Shown here one piece after another: positions 53,547-62,034 of a DNA stretch of 64,000 nt. The first letter of the stretch is position 1, and each line of letters opens with the position of its first letter. The notes under the pieces are model-generated. The model was not told the origin of the DNA and did no database searches. It worked only from the letters and a program-made list of their open reading frames with translations. The position numbers and the translations under genes were made by a program. Location of the stretch: positions 216,298 to 280,297 of the forward strand of contig JAJFTL010000022.1 of NCBI GenBank assembly GCA_021373025.1. Reading direction: 5' to 3'. The stretch is from a bacterium. Lineage in GTDB: Bacteria; Caldisericota; Caldisericia; Cryosericales; Cryosericaceae.

Positions 53547-54339
53547 ACAAGCGAGAATCCGGATTCCTGACGGCGTTTATCACGTCACGACACACGGCGA
53601 CGGCGACATGATGATCTTCGATGAACCGCGCGAGAAGTGGCGAGTGCTTGACCTGCTGGCAGAAACGGCCAAAGAGCTGGACTGGGCCATGTACGCCTGG
53701 TGTATCATGGGGAATCACTATCATCTCCTGCTGAAGACGCCTGCTGACAATCTTTCGGAAGGGATGCATCACATCAATATGAGCTACGGCGAGTGGTACA
53801 ACAAAAGTCGGCAGCGTCACGGCCATGTGTTTCAGGACCGCTTCTTCTCCATTCTGATCACGCAGGACAGTCATCTGCCCGAGGCAGCCCGCTATGTTGT
53901 GCTGAATCCCTTGAGAGCGGGTCTTGTCACCGCTCCCCAGGAGTGGCGCTGGAGCAGCTATGGCGCGACAGCACGGGGTGTACCATCCACAGTGCCACTC
54001 AGCGACCGCGAGGTCCTGGGCATGTTCGCTACTGAAGAGGCCGAGTCTCGTGCGGTCTATCAGGAGTTTGTCCATGCGGGTATCGGTCTGAAGAAGCCGG
54101 ATATTCTACTCACGGGCAGGGCAAGAAAATGGGCCGCCGTAGCTGCGCAAGCTCCACTAGACATCGGAGGCCCTGCAGGTTCTTGCAAACCGATTTCGGG
54201 GCAGACCCCGAATCCAGTCGATGTGTCCACCGTGGTCAGGCTCCATCAGCAGGGAATGAGTCTGAGAGCCATAGCAGCTACCATGGGAGTAAGTCACATG
54301 ACTGTGCGCCGTTATCTCGCCCTCAACAAAGACGTGTAA
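53539..54339 (+). CDS. REP-associated tyrosine transposase (RAYT, TnpA_REP family)
   Basis: 266 residues. HUH-type Y1 transposase related to IS200/IS605. The metal-binding H60 and H62 lie in WCIMGNHYHLLL and the catalytic Tyr119 in ARYVVLNPLRAG. A C-terminal helix-turn-helix (GMSLRAIAATMGVSHMTVRRYL, about 240-262) is an uncommon add-on. It is flanked on both sides by REP-like repeats. The stop codon lies inside copy 2 of the repeat. Confidence 0.9.
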   Translation: MSRQARIRIPDGVYHVTTHGDGDMMIFDEPREKWRVLDLLAETAKELDWAMYAWCIMGNHYHLLLKTPADNLSEGMHHINMSYGEWYNKSRQRHGHVFQDRFFSILITQDSHLPEAARYVVLNPLRAGLVTAPQEWRWSSYGATARGVPSTVPLSDREVLGMFATEEAESRAVYQEFVHAGIGLKKPDILLTGRARKWAAVAAQAPLDIGGPAGSCKPISGQTPNPVDVSTVVRLHQQGMSLRAIAATMGVSHMTVRRYLALNKDV

Positions 54340-54401
54340 CAAACGGGACGGTTCCAAAACTGTAACAGTGTTACAGAAATGGAACCGTCCCGAATGTTAC
54401 A
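54335..54401 (+). repeat. REP-like palindrome, copy 2 (full)
   Basis: 67-base imperfect palindrome. GGGACGGTTCC and GGAACCGTCCC form the outer arms and TGTAACAGTGTTACA a nested inner palindrome. The first six bases include the transposase stop codon. It may also act as a terminator for the converging peptidase gene. Confidence 0.85.
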
Positions 54402-54404
54402 GGG

Positions 54405-55988
54405 CTAGTAATTGAACTGGGCGACCAGGTAGGAGGGGTTCAGCGGTTCGCCTGTCGCGTGCTCGATCATCGTGTTCCAGGGGAACGTGGCGCCGGGGGT
54501 GAAGACGTTGTCGCGGAACCACCGTCCGCCCTCGGGCGTCAGGATCTGCCCTTTTCCTCTGGCTCGCAGGGCGTGGTCAACCTGGGAGGCAAGCATCTCG
54601 CCCAGCAGGTAATTGTGGTAGTAAACCGGAGCCATCGCAAAGTGGTACTTTGCAGCCCAGTCGGGCTTGTCCAGACGCTCCTCGGGAACGTTGAGGTACT
54701 GGATGTCCTGAACACCTTTGTACCATAGCCGGCTGTCGCTTTTCTCGGTGCGGTACAGCTCTCGCTCAAAGAGGGCGAAGTGCGTGATCCACCGCGTCGA
54801 GACCAGCATCTGGTTGCGGATGACAACAGGCAGCTCGGCTTGTAGTTTTTCGAAGCTGGCGTCGTCGACAGCCACGATCTGCTTATACCAGTCGGGGTTA
54901 CGCGCCAGGCGCCCGAAGAACATCGCGACGGCTTCGGTGGTAAAGATATGCGCTGGCTGCCGCAGAACCGGAGGCAATGTCATATCGGTGTATTTGTCGT
55001 ACACGGCATGGCCCATCTCGTGCAGCAGGGTCTCCATCTCGGTCTCGTTTGGCCGCAGATTGGCGAGAACCCGGACGTCGCCCTTGTTGTCCACGTGCAT
55101 CGTGAAGGCATGCTGGTCTTTGCCCGGGCGCTCGTACAGGTCACTGCGGGCGATAATGTCCCGGATGTCCAGCCCGATGGCGTCATAGGTTTGTGTGGCC
55201 AGCTGCTCCACGATGTGCTGTCCCTTGTTTTCATAGTAGATGGCAAGGTCCAGGTCGGATGTCCGCGGCGCCTCCTGGAAGAACATGTCGCTCATGTGCC
55301 ATGGCATCAACTTGTCCGGGTCGACGCCCAGCCGCTTGCCCACCGCCTGGTCGATGGAGTCCTTGACACGGCGGAACAGCGGGTTGGTCTGGTCGCGGTA
55401 GGTCTCCAGAGTTCGCTTGAGCCACGTGCTATCAAACTCCTGCAGCTGGATGGACATCTCGTAATAGTCGGCGTATCCCAGCTTGACAGCGGATTCGTTG
55501 CGCAGCTTGATGAGTTCCATGAGCCCGGGCTCGAGTACTGCGCCCACCTGCTTGCTGGCCAGCCATGCCTTCTTGCGCAGGTCATTGTCGGTGCTGGAGC
55601 GCAGGATTTCCTCGATCTGCTTGTTGTTGACCTCCTTGCCGTCGATGGTGCCACGGAATTTGGTCGTAATGCCCTGCAAAGCGATTTGCTTGCTGACCAG
55701 CTGCTGGAGCATGTCCTTGTCCAGCTGGTTCTCCACCATCATATTGTGGATCAGCGTCAGCTGGCGCCGTTCGAAGTCCTGCAGGTCGGCAGCGGCCAAC
55801 ATCCCGTTCACCGTTTCGAAGCGCGTCTTGTCGGCCAGGAACAGCCGCATCTCCAGGTTAGCGTGCTCCGCCTGCGCTGCGAACTCGTCCCTGCCGGTGG
55901 TGGAGAGATTCCATGCCGCAATGTTGCATTGGTAGTTCAGTTGATTGAGCTGCTCATTCAGTTCCTTCAAATAGGTAGACGTGTCCAT
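54405..55988 (-). CDS. M2-family peptidyl-dipeptidase-like zinc metallopeptidase
   Basis: 527 residues. Fold of ACE/thimet-type gluzincins. The zinc site is HEMGH (H323, E324, H327) with the third ligand E352 in TTEAVAMFFG. No signal peptide is present, so it acts in the cytoplasm on peptides. Length and features fit bacterial M2 proteins rather than M3. A GAGGT site precedes the ATG. It lies just past copy 2 of the repeat and converges with the transposase. Confidence 0.88.
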   Translation of the reverse strand: MDTSTYLKELNEQLNQLNYQCNIAAWNLSTTGRDEFAAQAEHANLEMRLFLADKTRFETVNGMLAAADLQDFERRQLTLIHNMMVENQLDKDMLQQLVSKQIALQGITTKFRGTIDGKEVNNKQIEEILRSSTDNDLRKKAWLASKQVGAVLEPGLMELIKLRNESAVKLGYADYYEMSIQLQEFDSTWLKRTLETYRDQTNPLFRRVKDSIDQAVGKRLGVDPDKLMPWHMSDMFFQEAPRTSDLDLAIYYENKGQHIVEQLATQTYDAIGLDIRDIIARSDLYERPGKDQHAFTMHVDNKGDVRVLANLRPNETEMETLLHEMGHAVYDKYTDMTLPPVLRQPAHIFTTEAVAMFFGRLARNPDWYKQIVAVDDASFEKLQAELPVVIRNQMLVSTRWITHFALFERELYRTEKSDSRLWYKGVQDIQYLNVPEERLDKPDWAAKYHFAMAPVYYHNYLLGEMLASQVDHALRARGKGQILTPEGGRWFRDNVFTPGATFPWNTMIEHATGEPLNPSYLVAQFNY

Positions 55989-56082
55989 CGGTACCTCCTT
56001 GGATTCCTACAGTTTACGACAGAATGCTGGAATGCAAAGAGCAGGAGCGGGAGAGCTACAAGGACACGGTTCGGCGGTTCTG

Positions 56083-56110
56083 TTGACAGTTCCAGGGGGC
56101 CGTGTATACT
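56083..56110 (+). promoter_or_regulatory. Promoter for the FMN riboswitch-ribU transcript
   Basis: A perfect TTGACA (56083-56088) and TATACT (56105-56110) with a 16-base spacer. The expected start, about 56117, coincides with the first base of the riboswitch. Confidence 0.75.
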
Positions 56111-56118
56111 TTTTTTGT

Positions 56119-56240
56119 TCTCTGGGGCAGGGTGAAATTCCCGACCGGTGGTAATGGCGAAGAGCTTAGCCCACGAGCCGCGTTGGCGGCAGGACCTGGT
56201 GTGATTCCGGGGCCGACAGTATAGTCTGGACGGGAAGAGA
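56119..56240 (+). ncRNA. FMN riboswitch (RFN element)
   Basis: 122 bases. Closing stem TCTCT/AGAGA, GGGCAGGGTGAAATTCCCGA, ACCGGTGGTAAT, AGCCCACGAGCC, CAGGACCTGGTGTGATTCC and GGCCGACAGTATAGTC match the conserved RFN core in order. It controls ribU: FMN binding should turn the gene off. No terminator follows, and a short GCAGC/GCTGC hairpin lies before the ribosome site, so control of translation is likely. Confidence 0.95.
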
Positions 56241-56305
56241 CGTCCGCTTTCCGTGCCCCCAGGGTTGACGGCAGCAGCAGGCTGCGTCTACTATGGAGGT
56301 AGAGA

Positions 56306-56848
56306 ATGGAACAGAAAAAACTGCGTGTGCTCGCCCTGGTCGGCATGTTGGCTGCCGTCGGGTATGTCCTTCAACTCTTCGAGTTTCCCTTGCTGCCGGC
56401 AGCGCCATTCCTCAAGTTTGACTTCGGGGATGTCGCCGTCTTCATGGCGGGGTCGATTCTGGGCCCTGCGGCGATGGTCCTCACGGCTGTCGTAAAAGGC
56501 ATCCTGTGGGCGCTCATCGGCCACGGCGCGGATGGATGGGTTGGCGCGTGCATGAATACCGTCACCGTCATTGCCTTTGCATTGCCAGTGGCGTTCCTGA
56601 GCCGTTCGAGAAGAGGATGGGTCAAGGTCTGTGCGGTGGTTTTGGGCACGCTGGCCATGACCACCGTGATGGTGGCCATGAACCTCATCGTGGACCCCTG
56701 GTATTTCAAGATGCCGGTGGCTGCTGTCAAAGCTATGATGATACCGGCAATCATCCCCTTCAACCTCCTCCGTGGCGCACTGAACGGGACTGCATCCGTA
56801 CTAGTCCTGCTCGCCCTTCAGCGCACTCGCATGTTCCGGCCTGTGTAA
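56306..56848 (+). CDS. ribU: Riboflavin ECF transporter S component RibU
   Basis: 180 residues with five to six membrane segments. The S component that captures riboflavin for an energy-coupling factor transporter. The N-terminal RVLALVGMLAAVGYVLQLFEFPLL and FDFGDVAVFMAG match the family. The FMN riboswitch upstream supports the substrate. No EcfAT genes lie nearby; they are probably shared and elsewhere. GGAGG is 7 bases before the ATG. Its stop codon is inside REP copy 3. Confidence 0.93.
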   Translation: MEQKKLRVLALVGMLAAVGYVLQLFEFPLLPAAPFLKFDFGDVAVFMAGSILGPAAMVLTAVVKGILWALIGHGADGWVGACMNTVTVIAFALPVAFLSRSRRGWVKVCAVVLGTLAMTTVMVAMNLIVDPWYFKMPVAAVKAMMIPAIIPFNLLRGALNGTASVLVLLALQRTRMFRPV

Positions 56849-56909
56849 CATTCGGGACGGTTCCAAAACTGTAACACTGTTACACTTTGGAACCGTCCCG
56901 TTTGTTACA
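56844..56909 (+). repeat. REP-like palindrome, copy 3 (full, without transposase)
   Basis: 66-base palindrome, nearly identical to copy 2. Arms CGGGACGGTTCC and GGAACCGTCCCG with inner TGTAACACTGTTACA. It begins at the ribU stop codon, just as copy 2 begins at the transposase stop. It is a non-autonomous copy, possibly a target of the transposase 2.5 kb away. Confidence 0.85.
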
Positions 56910-56980
56910 GTGCGGCGAGGTTCCGCATCGTGGTAGAAACGGTACGCCAAATGTGGCTGTCCCGTGGTGCAATGGTGTTC

Positions 56981-57008
56981 TTGCCTCGCGAGGCGCAGAG
57001 GATATACT
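56981..57008 (+). promoter_or_regulatory. Predicted promoter for alaS
   Basis: TTGCCT (56981-56986) and TATACT (57003-57008) with a 16-base spacer, about 50 bases before the alaS start. No T-box element is visible. Confidence 0.5.
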
Positions 57009-57057
57009 GTCCTCATGCGCCGGGGCCCCACGTGACCGGCATCCCACGAGGTGAAAG

Positions 57058-59655
57058 GTGAACTCAGCTGACATTCGAGAAGGCTATCTTCGGTTTTTTG
57101 AGGGGCATAACCACCTGAGGCTGCCCAGTGCTCCCCTGCTGTCGCCCGACCCCACGCTGCTGTTTACAGCAGCGGGCATGGTTCCGCTGAAGCAGTACTA
57201 TCTGGGCGAGGCAACGCCTCCCAGCCTGCGTATGACATCGGATCAGAAGTGCATCCGGACCAACGACATCGAACGTGTCGGGCTCACGGCGCGGCATCAC
57301 ACCTTCTTTGAAATGCTGGGCAACTTTTCGATCGGCGACTATTTCAAGGATGACGCGATCGCGATGGCATATGACTTCTCCACCAGAGTGCTCGGTCTTC
57401 CGGCCGACCGCATCTGGGTAACCATATATAAAGAAGACCTCCAGACGGCAGACATCTGGCAGAAGGTTGGCATCCCGCGCGATCGGATTGTCCCCATGGG
57501 CGCCGACGACAATTTCTGGACGATGGGTCCGGTCGGCCCGTGCGGCCCGTGCTCTGAGCTGTACATCGATCGCGGGGTGCGCCACCCGGGTGACGAAAAC
57601 CAGCAGATGGGCGACGAGGGGGACCGATTCCTCGAGTACTGGAATCTGGTGTTCACGCAGTTCGACCGCCAGCCGGATGGGTCGCTGAAGCCGCTTGCGC
57701 GCAAGAATATCGATACCGGTCTGGGGCTGGAGCGTATGACCAGCATCATCGAGGACACGGATACGGACTTCGAGACAGACAGTTTCCGCCCCATCATCCA
57801 GACTGTTTCAGAGCTGTCGCACCAGGAATACGGCGCCGACGCGCGCGTGACAGCACGCATGAAGACCATCGCCGACCATGTGCGCGCCTGTACGTTTCTC
57901 ATGGCGGAGCACCTCCTGCCCAGCAACGAGAAGCAGGGCTACGTCCTGCGCCGCCTCCTGCGCCGGTCGCAAGCGCTGGGCCGCATGATTGGCATCGAGG
58001 GCAGGTTCATGGGCAAGGTTGCCGACACGGTCATCGACCTCATGCAGGGCCCGTTTCCGGAACTTGTGGCCGAACGGGGGCGCATCAAGGGCGACATGGA
58101 AGTAGAGGAACAGCGCTTCGACCGCACGCTTCGAGAGGGGCTGGTCGAGTTCACCAGGGCGGTGGAGCAGGTGCGGCAGGAGGGTGGCGACACCCTGCCT
58201 GGCAAGACAGCGTTTTACCTGCATGACACGATGGGATTTCCAGTCGAGTTGACTGCCGATTTGCTTCGGGATGCCGGCCTCAAGCTGGACCGGCAGGGCT
58301 TCGACGCCCTGCTGGACGAACAGCGCCATAGCGGCAGCGAGGCCTCGGGGGTTGAGGATGCGAGCCGCGAGCGCACGGGCTACATCAAGCTGAGAGGTGC
58401 CGTGGGCAGCACGCACTTCGTCGGGTATGAGACGCTGTCGGCCGAGGCCGTCGTGACGGGCCTGCTGAAGGACGGAGAACCCGCCAGCAGCGCTCAGGAA
58501 GGTGACCATGTCGGCCTGATGCTCTCCTCGACGCCGTTCTATGGCGAGAAGGGTGGCCAGGTCGGCGACACGGGCGTGATCACGACGCCCAGGGCCCGCT
58601 TCGAGGTGACGGATACGAAGACGCCAGTGGAGGGTCTGATCATTCATGAGGGCGTGCTGGTGCAGGGCGCCATCGCTGCGGGCGATACCGTGCGCGCCGA
58701 GGTCGACGCACAGCGGCGCAGGGCGATCATGCGCGCACATACGGCGACACATCTCCTGCAAGCGGCATTGCGCTCCATGGATCCGACCGTCCAACAGAAG
58801 GGCTCCAAGGTCATGCCCGACGAGTTTCACTTCGACTTCAGCTTCCGCGGCAGCCTGCGTGGCGACGACCGCAAGGCGCTGGAGGAGAAGGTACTGGGAT
58901 ACATCACCGCCAACGTTCCGGTGCGTACCGACGTCATGCCCATCGACGAGGCGCGCAGGACGGGTGCTCTGGCATTCTTTGGCGAAAAGTATGGCGCTAC
59001 GGTTCGCGTGGTGACGGCGGAGGGCATTTCCAAAGAGCTGTGTGGTGGCACGCACGTCACGGCCACGGGCGACATCGGGTTCCTGCACGTGCGTTCGATC
59101 CGCAGCATCGGCACGGACACCAAGCGCATCGAGGCTTCGGTGGGCCTTGGTGCCCTGCATGAATCCTGGGCGTATGAGGACGCTGTGGAGAAGGCAGCGG
59201 AAACGGTGGGGTGCGCGCCCTCTCCCGCAGACGTGGTGCACGCCGTCGCCGAGCTGGTGGATCAGGTCAGGGAACGTGACCGGCGTATCGAGGGGCTGGT
59301 GGCCGCGGCGACGGATGCCCGTATGCAGAGCTTGATTGCACATCCGGCCATGATCAACGGCCAGCCGGTGGTGCTTGCGGCATTCGAGGGACTGACTCCC
59401 GAAGCACTGCGCAGTGCTGGCGACAGGGCTGAGCAGCAGCTGGGGAGTGGCATGTTCATCGGCAGGCTCTCGGACGCCGACGGGTTTACGGTGATCAAGG
59501 TCTTCGGCACAGCCACCGGCACGTTCTCGGCCCGGCAGGTCTTCACGGCTCTGACGGACAAGCTGGGAGGCAAGGGTGGCGGCACCGACCGGATGTGCCA
59601 GGGCCGTGTGGGCGGACAGATCACCGCCCAGGAGCTGGAGGCATTGCTTGCCTGA
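57058..59655 (+). CDS. alaS: Alanyl-tRNA synthetase
   Basis: 865 residues. Class II synthetase; the aminoacylation domain (about 1-440) has the RTNDIERVGLTARHHTFFEMLGNFS core. The editing domain has HTATHLL and CGGTHV zinc ligands, and a C-terminal C-Ala domain ends the protein. GTG start with GAGGTGA a few bases before it. A tRNA-Ala gene lies 13 kb upstream. Confidence 0.97.
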   Translation: MNSADIREGYLRFFEGHNHLRLPSAPLLSPDPTLLFTAAGMVPLKQYYLGEATPPSLRMTSDQKCIRTNDIERVGLTARHHTFFEMLGNFSIGDYFKDDAIAMAYDFSTRVLGLPADRIWVTIYKEDLQTADIWQKVGIPRDRIVPMGADDNFWTMGPVGPCGPCSELYIDRGVRHPGDENQQMGDEGDRFLEYWNLVFTQFDRQPDGSLKPLARKNIDTGLGLERMTSIIEDTDTDFETDSFRPIIQTVSELSHQEYGADARVTARMKTIADHVRACTFLMAEHLLPSNEKQGYVLRRLLRRSQALGRMIGIEGRFMGKVADTVIDLMQGPFPELVAERGRIKGDMEVEEQRFDRTLREGLVEFTRAVEQVRQEGGDTLPGKTAFYLHDTMGFPVELTADLLRDAGLKLDRQGFDALLDEQRHSGSEASGVEDASRERTGYIKLRGAVGSTHFVGYETLSAEAVVTGLLKDGEPASSAQEGDHVGLMLSSTPFYGEKGGQVGDTGVITTPRARFEVTDTKTPVEGLIIHEGVLVQGAIAAGDTVRAEVDAQRRRAIMRAHTATHLLQAALRSMDPTVQQKGSKVMPDEFHFDFSFRGSLRGDDRKALEEKVLGYITANVPVRTDVMPIDEARRTGALAFFGEKYGATVRVVTAEGISKELCGGTHVTATGDIGFLHVRSIRSIGTDTKRIEASVGLGALHESWAYEDAVEKAAETVGCAPSPADVVHAVAELVDQVRERDRRIEGLVAAATDARMQSLIAHPAMINGQPVVLAAFEGLTPEALRSAGDRAEQQLGSGMFIGRLSDADGFTVIKVFGTATGTFSARQVFTALTDKLGGKGGGTDRMCQGRVGGQITAQELEALLA

Positions 59656-60124
59656 ATTGCCGCGTGGCAGGAACGTCGTGCTGTGCTTGGACGTGGGCGA
59701 CCGTCACATCGGGCTTGCCCGGACGGTCGCAGACATAGGGACGGCCTTTCCTGCCGGTTCGATCGAGATGGGCGCGCCGTCCGAGACAGCACGGACGGTG
59801 GTGGACCGCATTGAGCGTGAGGGCGCAGGATACCTGGTTGTCGGGCTGCCGGTTGGCCTGGACGGGCGCGATTCCCTGCAGTCTGCCAAAGTGCGCCGCT
59901 TTGTAGGCTTCATCCGCAGGGAGCTGGCAGCGCGCGGACTGAACAGGACGGTGCGCGTCGAGCTGGTGGACGAGCGCTGGTCGTCGGTTGCTGTGCAACG
60001 TGCGGCGGCCAGCGAGGGCCTGTCCGAAGCCGATGGGCGCGCGACCAAGGACCAATGGGAGGCCGTGTACATCCTGCAGGGCTTTCTGGACCGGCACAAC
60101 GCAGGTTCGGGGATAGGTGAGTAG
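59648..60124 (+). CDS. Putative pre-16S rRNA nuclease / Holliday junction resolvase RuvX (YqgF)
   Basis: 158 residues. RNase H-like fold. LCLDVGDRHIGLA with the first aspartate, VVGLPVGLDGRDSLQSAKV and VDERWSS are typical. A TTG start (59648) lies inside the alaS end, with GGAG 7 bases upstream; the frame is open further up. alaS-ruvX-mltG is a frequent bacterial order. Confidence 0.88.
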   Translation: MPELPRGRNVVLCLDVGDRHIGLARTVADIGTAFPAGSIEMGAPSETARTVVDRIEREGAGYLVVGLPVGLDGRDSLQSAKVRRFVGFIRRELAARGLNRTVRVELVDERWSSVAVQRAAASEGLSEADGRATKDQWEAVYILQGFLDRHNAGSGIGE

Positions 60125-60125
60125 C

Positions 60126-61166
60126 ATGGACGAGGAGCAGGAGAGCATCCAGGGCCAGACAGTCGAGCCATCACCCGCCCCAAGACCGCGCAGGAGTCGC
60201 ATCACGCCCGCACGCCTGGTCGCTATCCTGCTGGTCGCTGCCGTGATTGCGGGTGCTGTTGGATGGCAGGAGGTGATGCAGGTTGTGCCTCCCCGCCAGC
60301 AGGACGCCTATGTCGATGTCGGGGAGGGCGACAGCATAGCGATGGTGAGCCAGCGTGTCTATGAATTGGGCATGACCTCAAACCCGCAGGCGCTGAGGTG
60401 GTACTGGCGCATCAGGAGCGGCGGCTCCCTGCGCGAGGGGCGCTACGTGCTGGCGGGCATCTTGGGGATGGAGGCCCTGTATCAGCTCTTTGCATCGGGC
60501 TCTCCCCTGACGGTGCGCGTGACGCTGCCCGAGGGCTACACCGTGGCGCAGATGGCCGTCCGCTTTGAGGAGGAGGCAGGCATACCGGAGGCCGACTTCA
60601 TGAAGGCCGCCACGGACAGCTCGGGGGGGCTGCTGGAAGGGCACCTGTTTCCCGATACGTACGAGGTGCTGTACGCGGGGGATGCCGATCCCGTCGTTGC
60701 ACGCATGGTGGAGCGGCTGGCAAGCGTCCTGCCCGCGGATTGGAGTGCCCAGGCGGCGAAGCGGAAGCTGACGACGGAGCAGCTGCTCACCGTTGCCTCG
60801 ATCGTCGAACGTGAGGCCAAGGAGGACGCGGACCGTCCGCTGGTGGCCAGCGTCATCTTCAACCGTCTCGCTGATGACATGCTGTTGCAGATGGATGCCA
60901 CCCTGGGCTATGTCCTGCCAAGCCACGACGGATTCTACACGTATGCTGAACTGAAGACAGACTCTCCGTACAACACGTACGTGCATCCCGGCCTGCCGCC
61001 CACGCCCATCTGCAATCCCGGTCTCCCGTCGCTGCAGGCTGCGGCGCATGCCCCGGCGACGGCGTACTACTACTTTCTCGCCAAGCCGGACGGACATTGC
61101 GTCTTTGCAACAACCTTTGCCGAGCACCAGCGCAACATGCGGCTGTATCTCTCAGGAGGCCATTGA
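60126..61166 (+). CDS. mltG: Endolytic transglycosylase MltG
   Basis: 346 residues. Cuts growing glycan strands at the membrane and sets their length. Short cytoplasmic N-terminus, one membrane segment (about 32-50), then a LysM-like and YceG domain; the catalytic glutamate is in SIVEREAKED. LEGHLFPDTYE is typical. The ATG at 60126 has AGGTGA 7 bases upstream; a GTG at 60117 overlaps ruvX. Confidence 0.95.
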   Translation: MDEEQESIQGQTVEPSPAPRPRRSRITPARLVAILLVAAVIAGAVGWQEVMQVVPPRQQDAYVDVGEGDSIAMVSQRVYELGMTSNPQALRWYWRIRSGGSLREGRYVLAGILGMEALYQLFASGSPLTVRVTLPEGYTVAQMAVRFEEEAGIPEADFMKAATDSSGGLLEGHLFPDTYEVLYAGDADPVVARMVERLASVLPADWSAQAAKRKLTTEQLLTVASIVEREAKEDADRPLVASVIFNRLADDMLLQMDATLGYVLPSHDGFYTYAELKTDSPYNTYVHPGLPPTPICNPGLPSLQAAAHAPATAYYYFLAKPDGHCVFATTFAEHQRNMRLYLSGGH

Positions 61167-61167
61167 C

Positions 61168-61791
61168 ATGACTCATCCAATCCTTGTGGGCATCGCGGGC
61201 GGTTCCGGCTCGGGCAAGACCACGGTCGCCGAGAAGATCATGCACGAGACAGCGCAGCCGGTCGTCTTCCTCAAGCAGGATTCGTACTACAAGAACTTCG
61301 ACGGCCTGCCTATCGAGGAGAAGCGCGCCATCAACTACGACCATCCCAGCGCATATGACAACGACTTGCTCATCCAGCACCTGCAGTGCCTTGCGCTGGG
61401 CGAGGCAGTCGATGTCCCCGTCTACAATTATGCGCGCTACGAGCGCGAGACCTGGACGGAGCATGTGAACCCTCAGCCGGTCATCATTCTTGAGGGGATC
61501 CTTGTCCTTGAGAATGCGGACCTGCGCAGCCTGATGGACATCAAGCTGTACGTGGATACCGATGCCGACGAGCGCTTCATCCGCCGCCTCCTGCGCGACA
61601 CAAGGGAGCGCGGCCGTTCGGTGGAGTCGGTCGTGAAGCAGTATATGGAGGTGGTGAGGCCGATGCACCTGCAGTTCGTGGAGCCATCCAAGAGGTATGC
61701 AGACCTGATCATCCCCGAGGGCGGCTTCAACCTGGTCGCGATCGACGTCATCGTCAGCAAACTACAGCATTTTCTGAATTCGAGTGGCTGA
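61168..61791 (+). CDS. udk: Uridine kinase
   Basis: 207 residues. Phosphorylates uridine and cytidine in pyrimidine salvage. Walker A GGSGSGKT (11-18), DSYYKN and the LEGILVLE motif are present. ATG at 61168 has AGGAGG 8 bases upstream; a longer open frame overlaps mltG. It begins 1 base after the mltG stop. Udk next to mltG also occurs in other bacteria. Confidence 0.95.
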   Translation: MTHPILVGIAGGSGSGKTTVAEKIMHETAQPVVFLKQDSYYKNFDGLPIEEKRAINYDHPSAYDNDLLIQHLQCLALGEAVDVPVYNYARYERETWTEHVNPQPVIILEGILVLENADLRSLMDIKLYVDTDADERFIRRLLRDTRERGRSVESVVKQYMEVVRPMHLQFVEPSKRYADLIIPEGGFNLVAIDVIVSKLQHFLNSSG

Positions 61792-62021
61792 TGGAAGTCG
61801 TCGCCAGGTTTCGTGTGCCCAGTGCGGAGGTATGGTTTGTCCAGGCTGTCCTGACAGACTGCGAGGGACAGGCTGTGGTGTCGCTGGGCGAGCGGAAGTG
61901 CGAAGAAAGCCTGATCAGCGTCTTCTATGACGATTCAGCCGAAGGGGAGCTGGCGCCTCTGTTTGCATATTTGACATTACTTGGTAAGATAGCACGAGTA
62001 CCTCATGGCGAGGTAGGATAG
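61791..62021 (+). CDS. DUF4911-like small protein
   Basis: 76 residues with a strand-helix-strand pattern (EVVARFRVPSAEVWFVQAVLTDCEG, then VVSLGERKC). It resembles DUF4911 proteins, which often follow udk or tRNA-metabolism genes. Function unknown. Its ATG overlaps the udk stop by one base. Confidence 0.65.
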   Translation: MEVVARFRVPSAEVWFVQAVLTDCEGQAVVSLGERKCEESLISVFYDDSAEGELAPLFAYLTLLGKIARVPHGEVG

Positions 62022-62034
62022 GGAGAGAAGACAG

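Noticed and set aside
54948..56135. Plus-strand frame of 395 codons opposite the M2 peptidase
   Set aside because: It covers the peptidase antisense, has no ribosome site and runs into the ribU promoter.
57808..59343. Minus-strand frame of 511 codons opposite alaS
   Set aside because: His/Arg-rich composition typical of the antisense of GC-rich genes; alaS is unambiguous.
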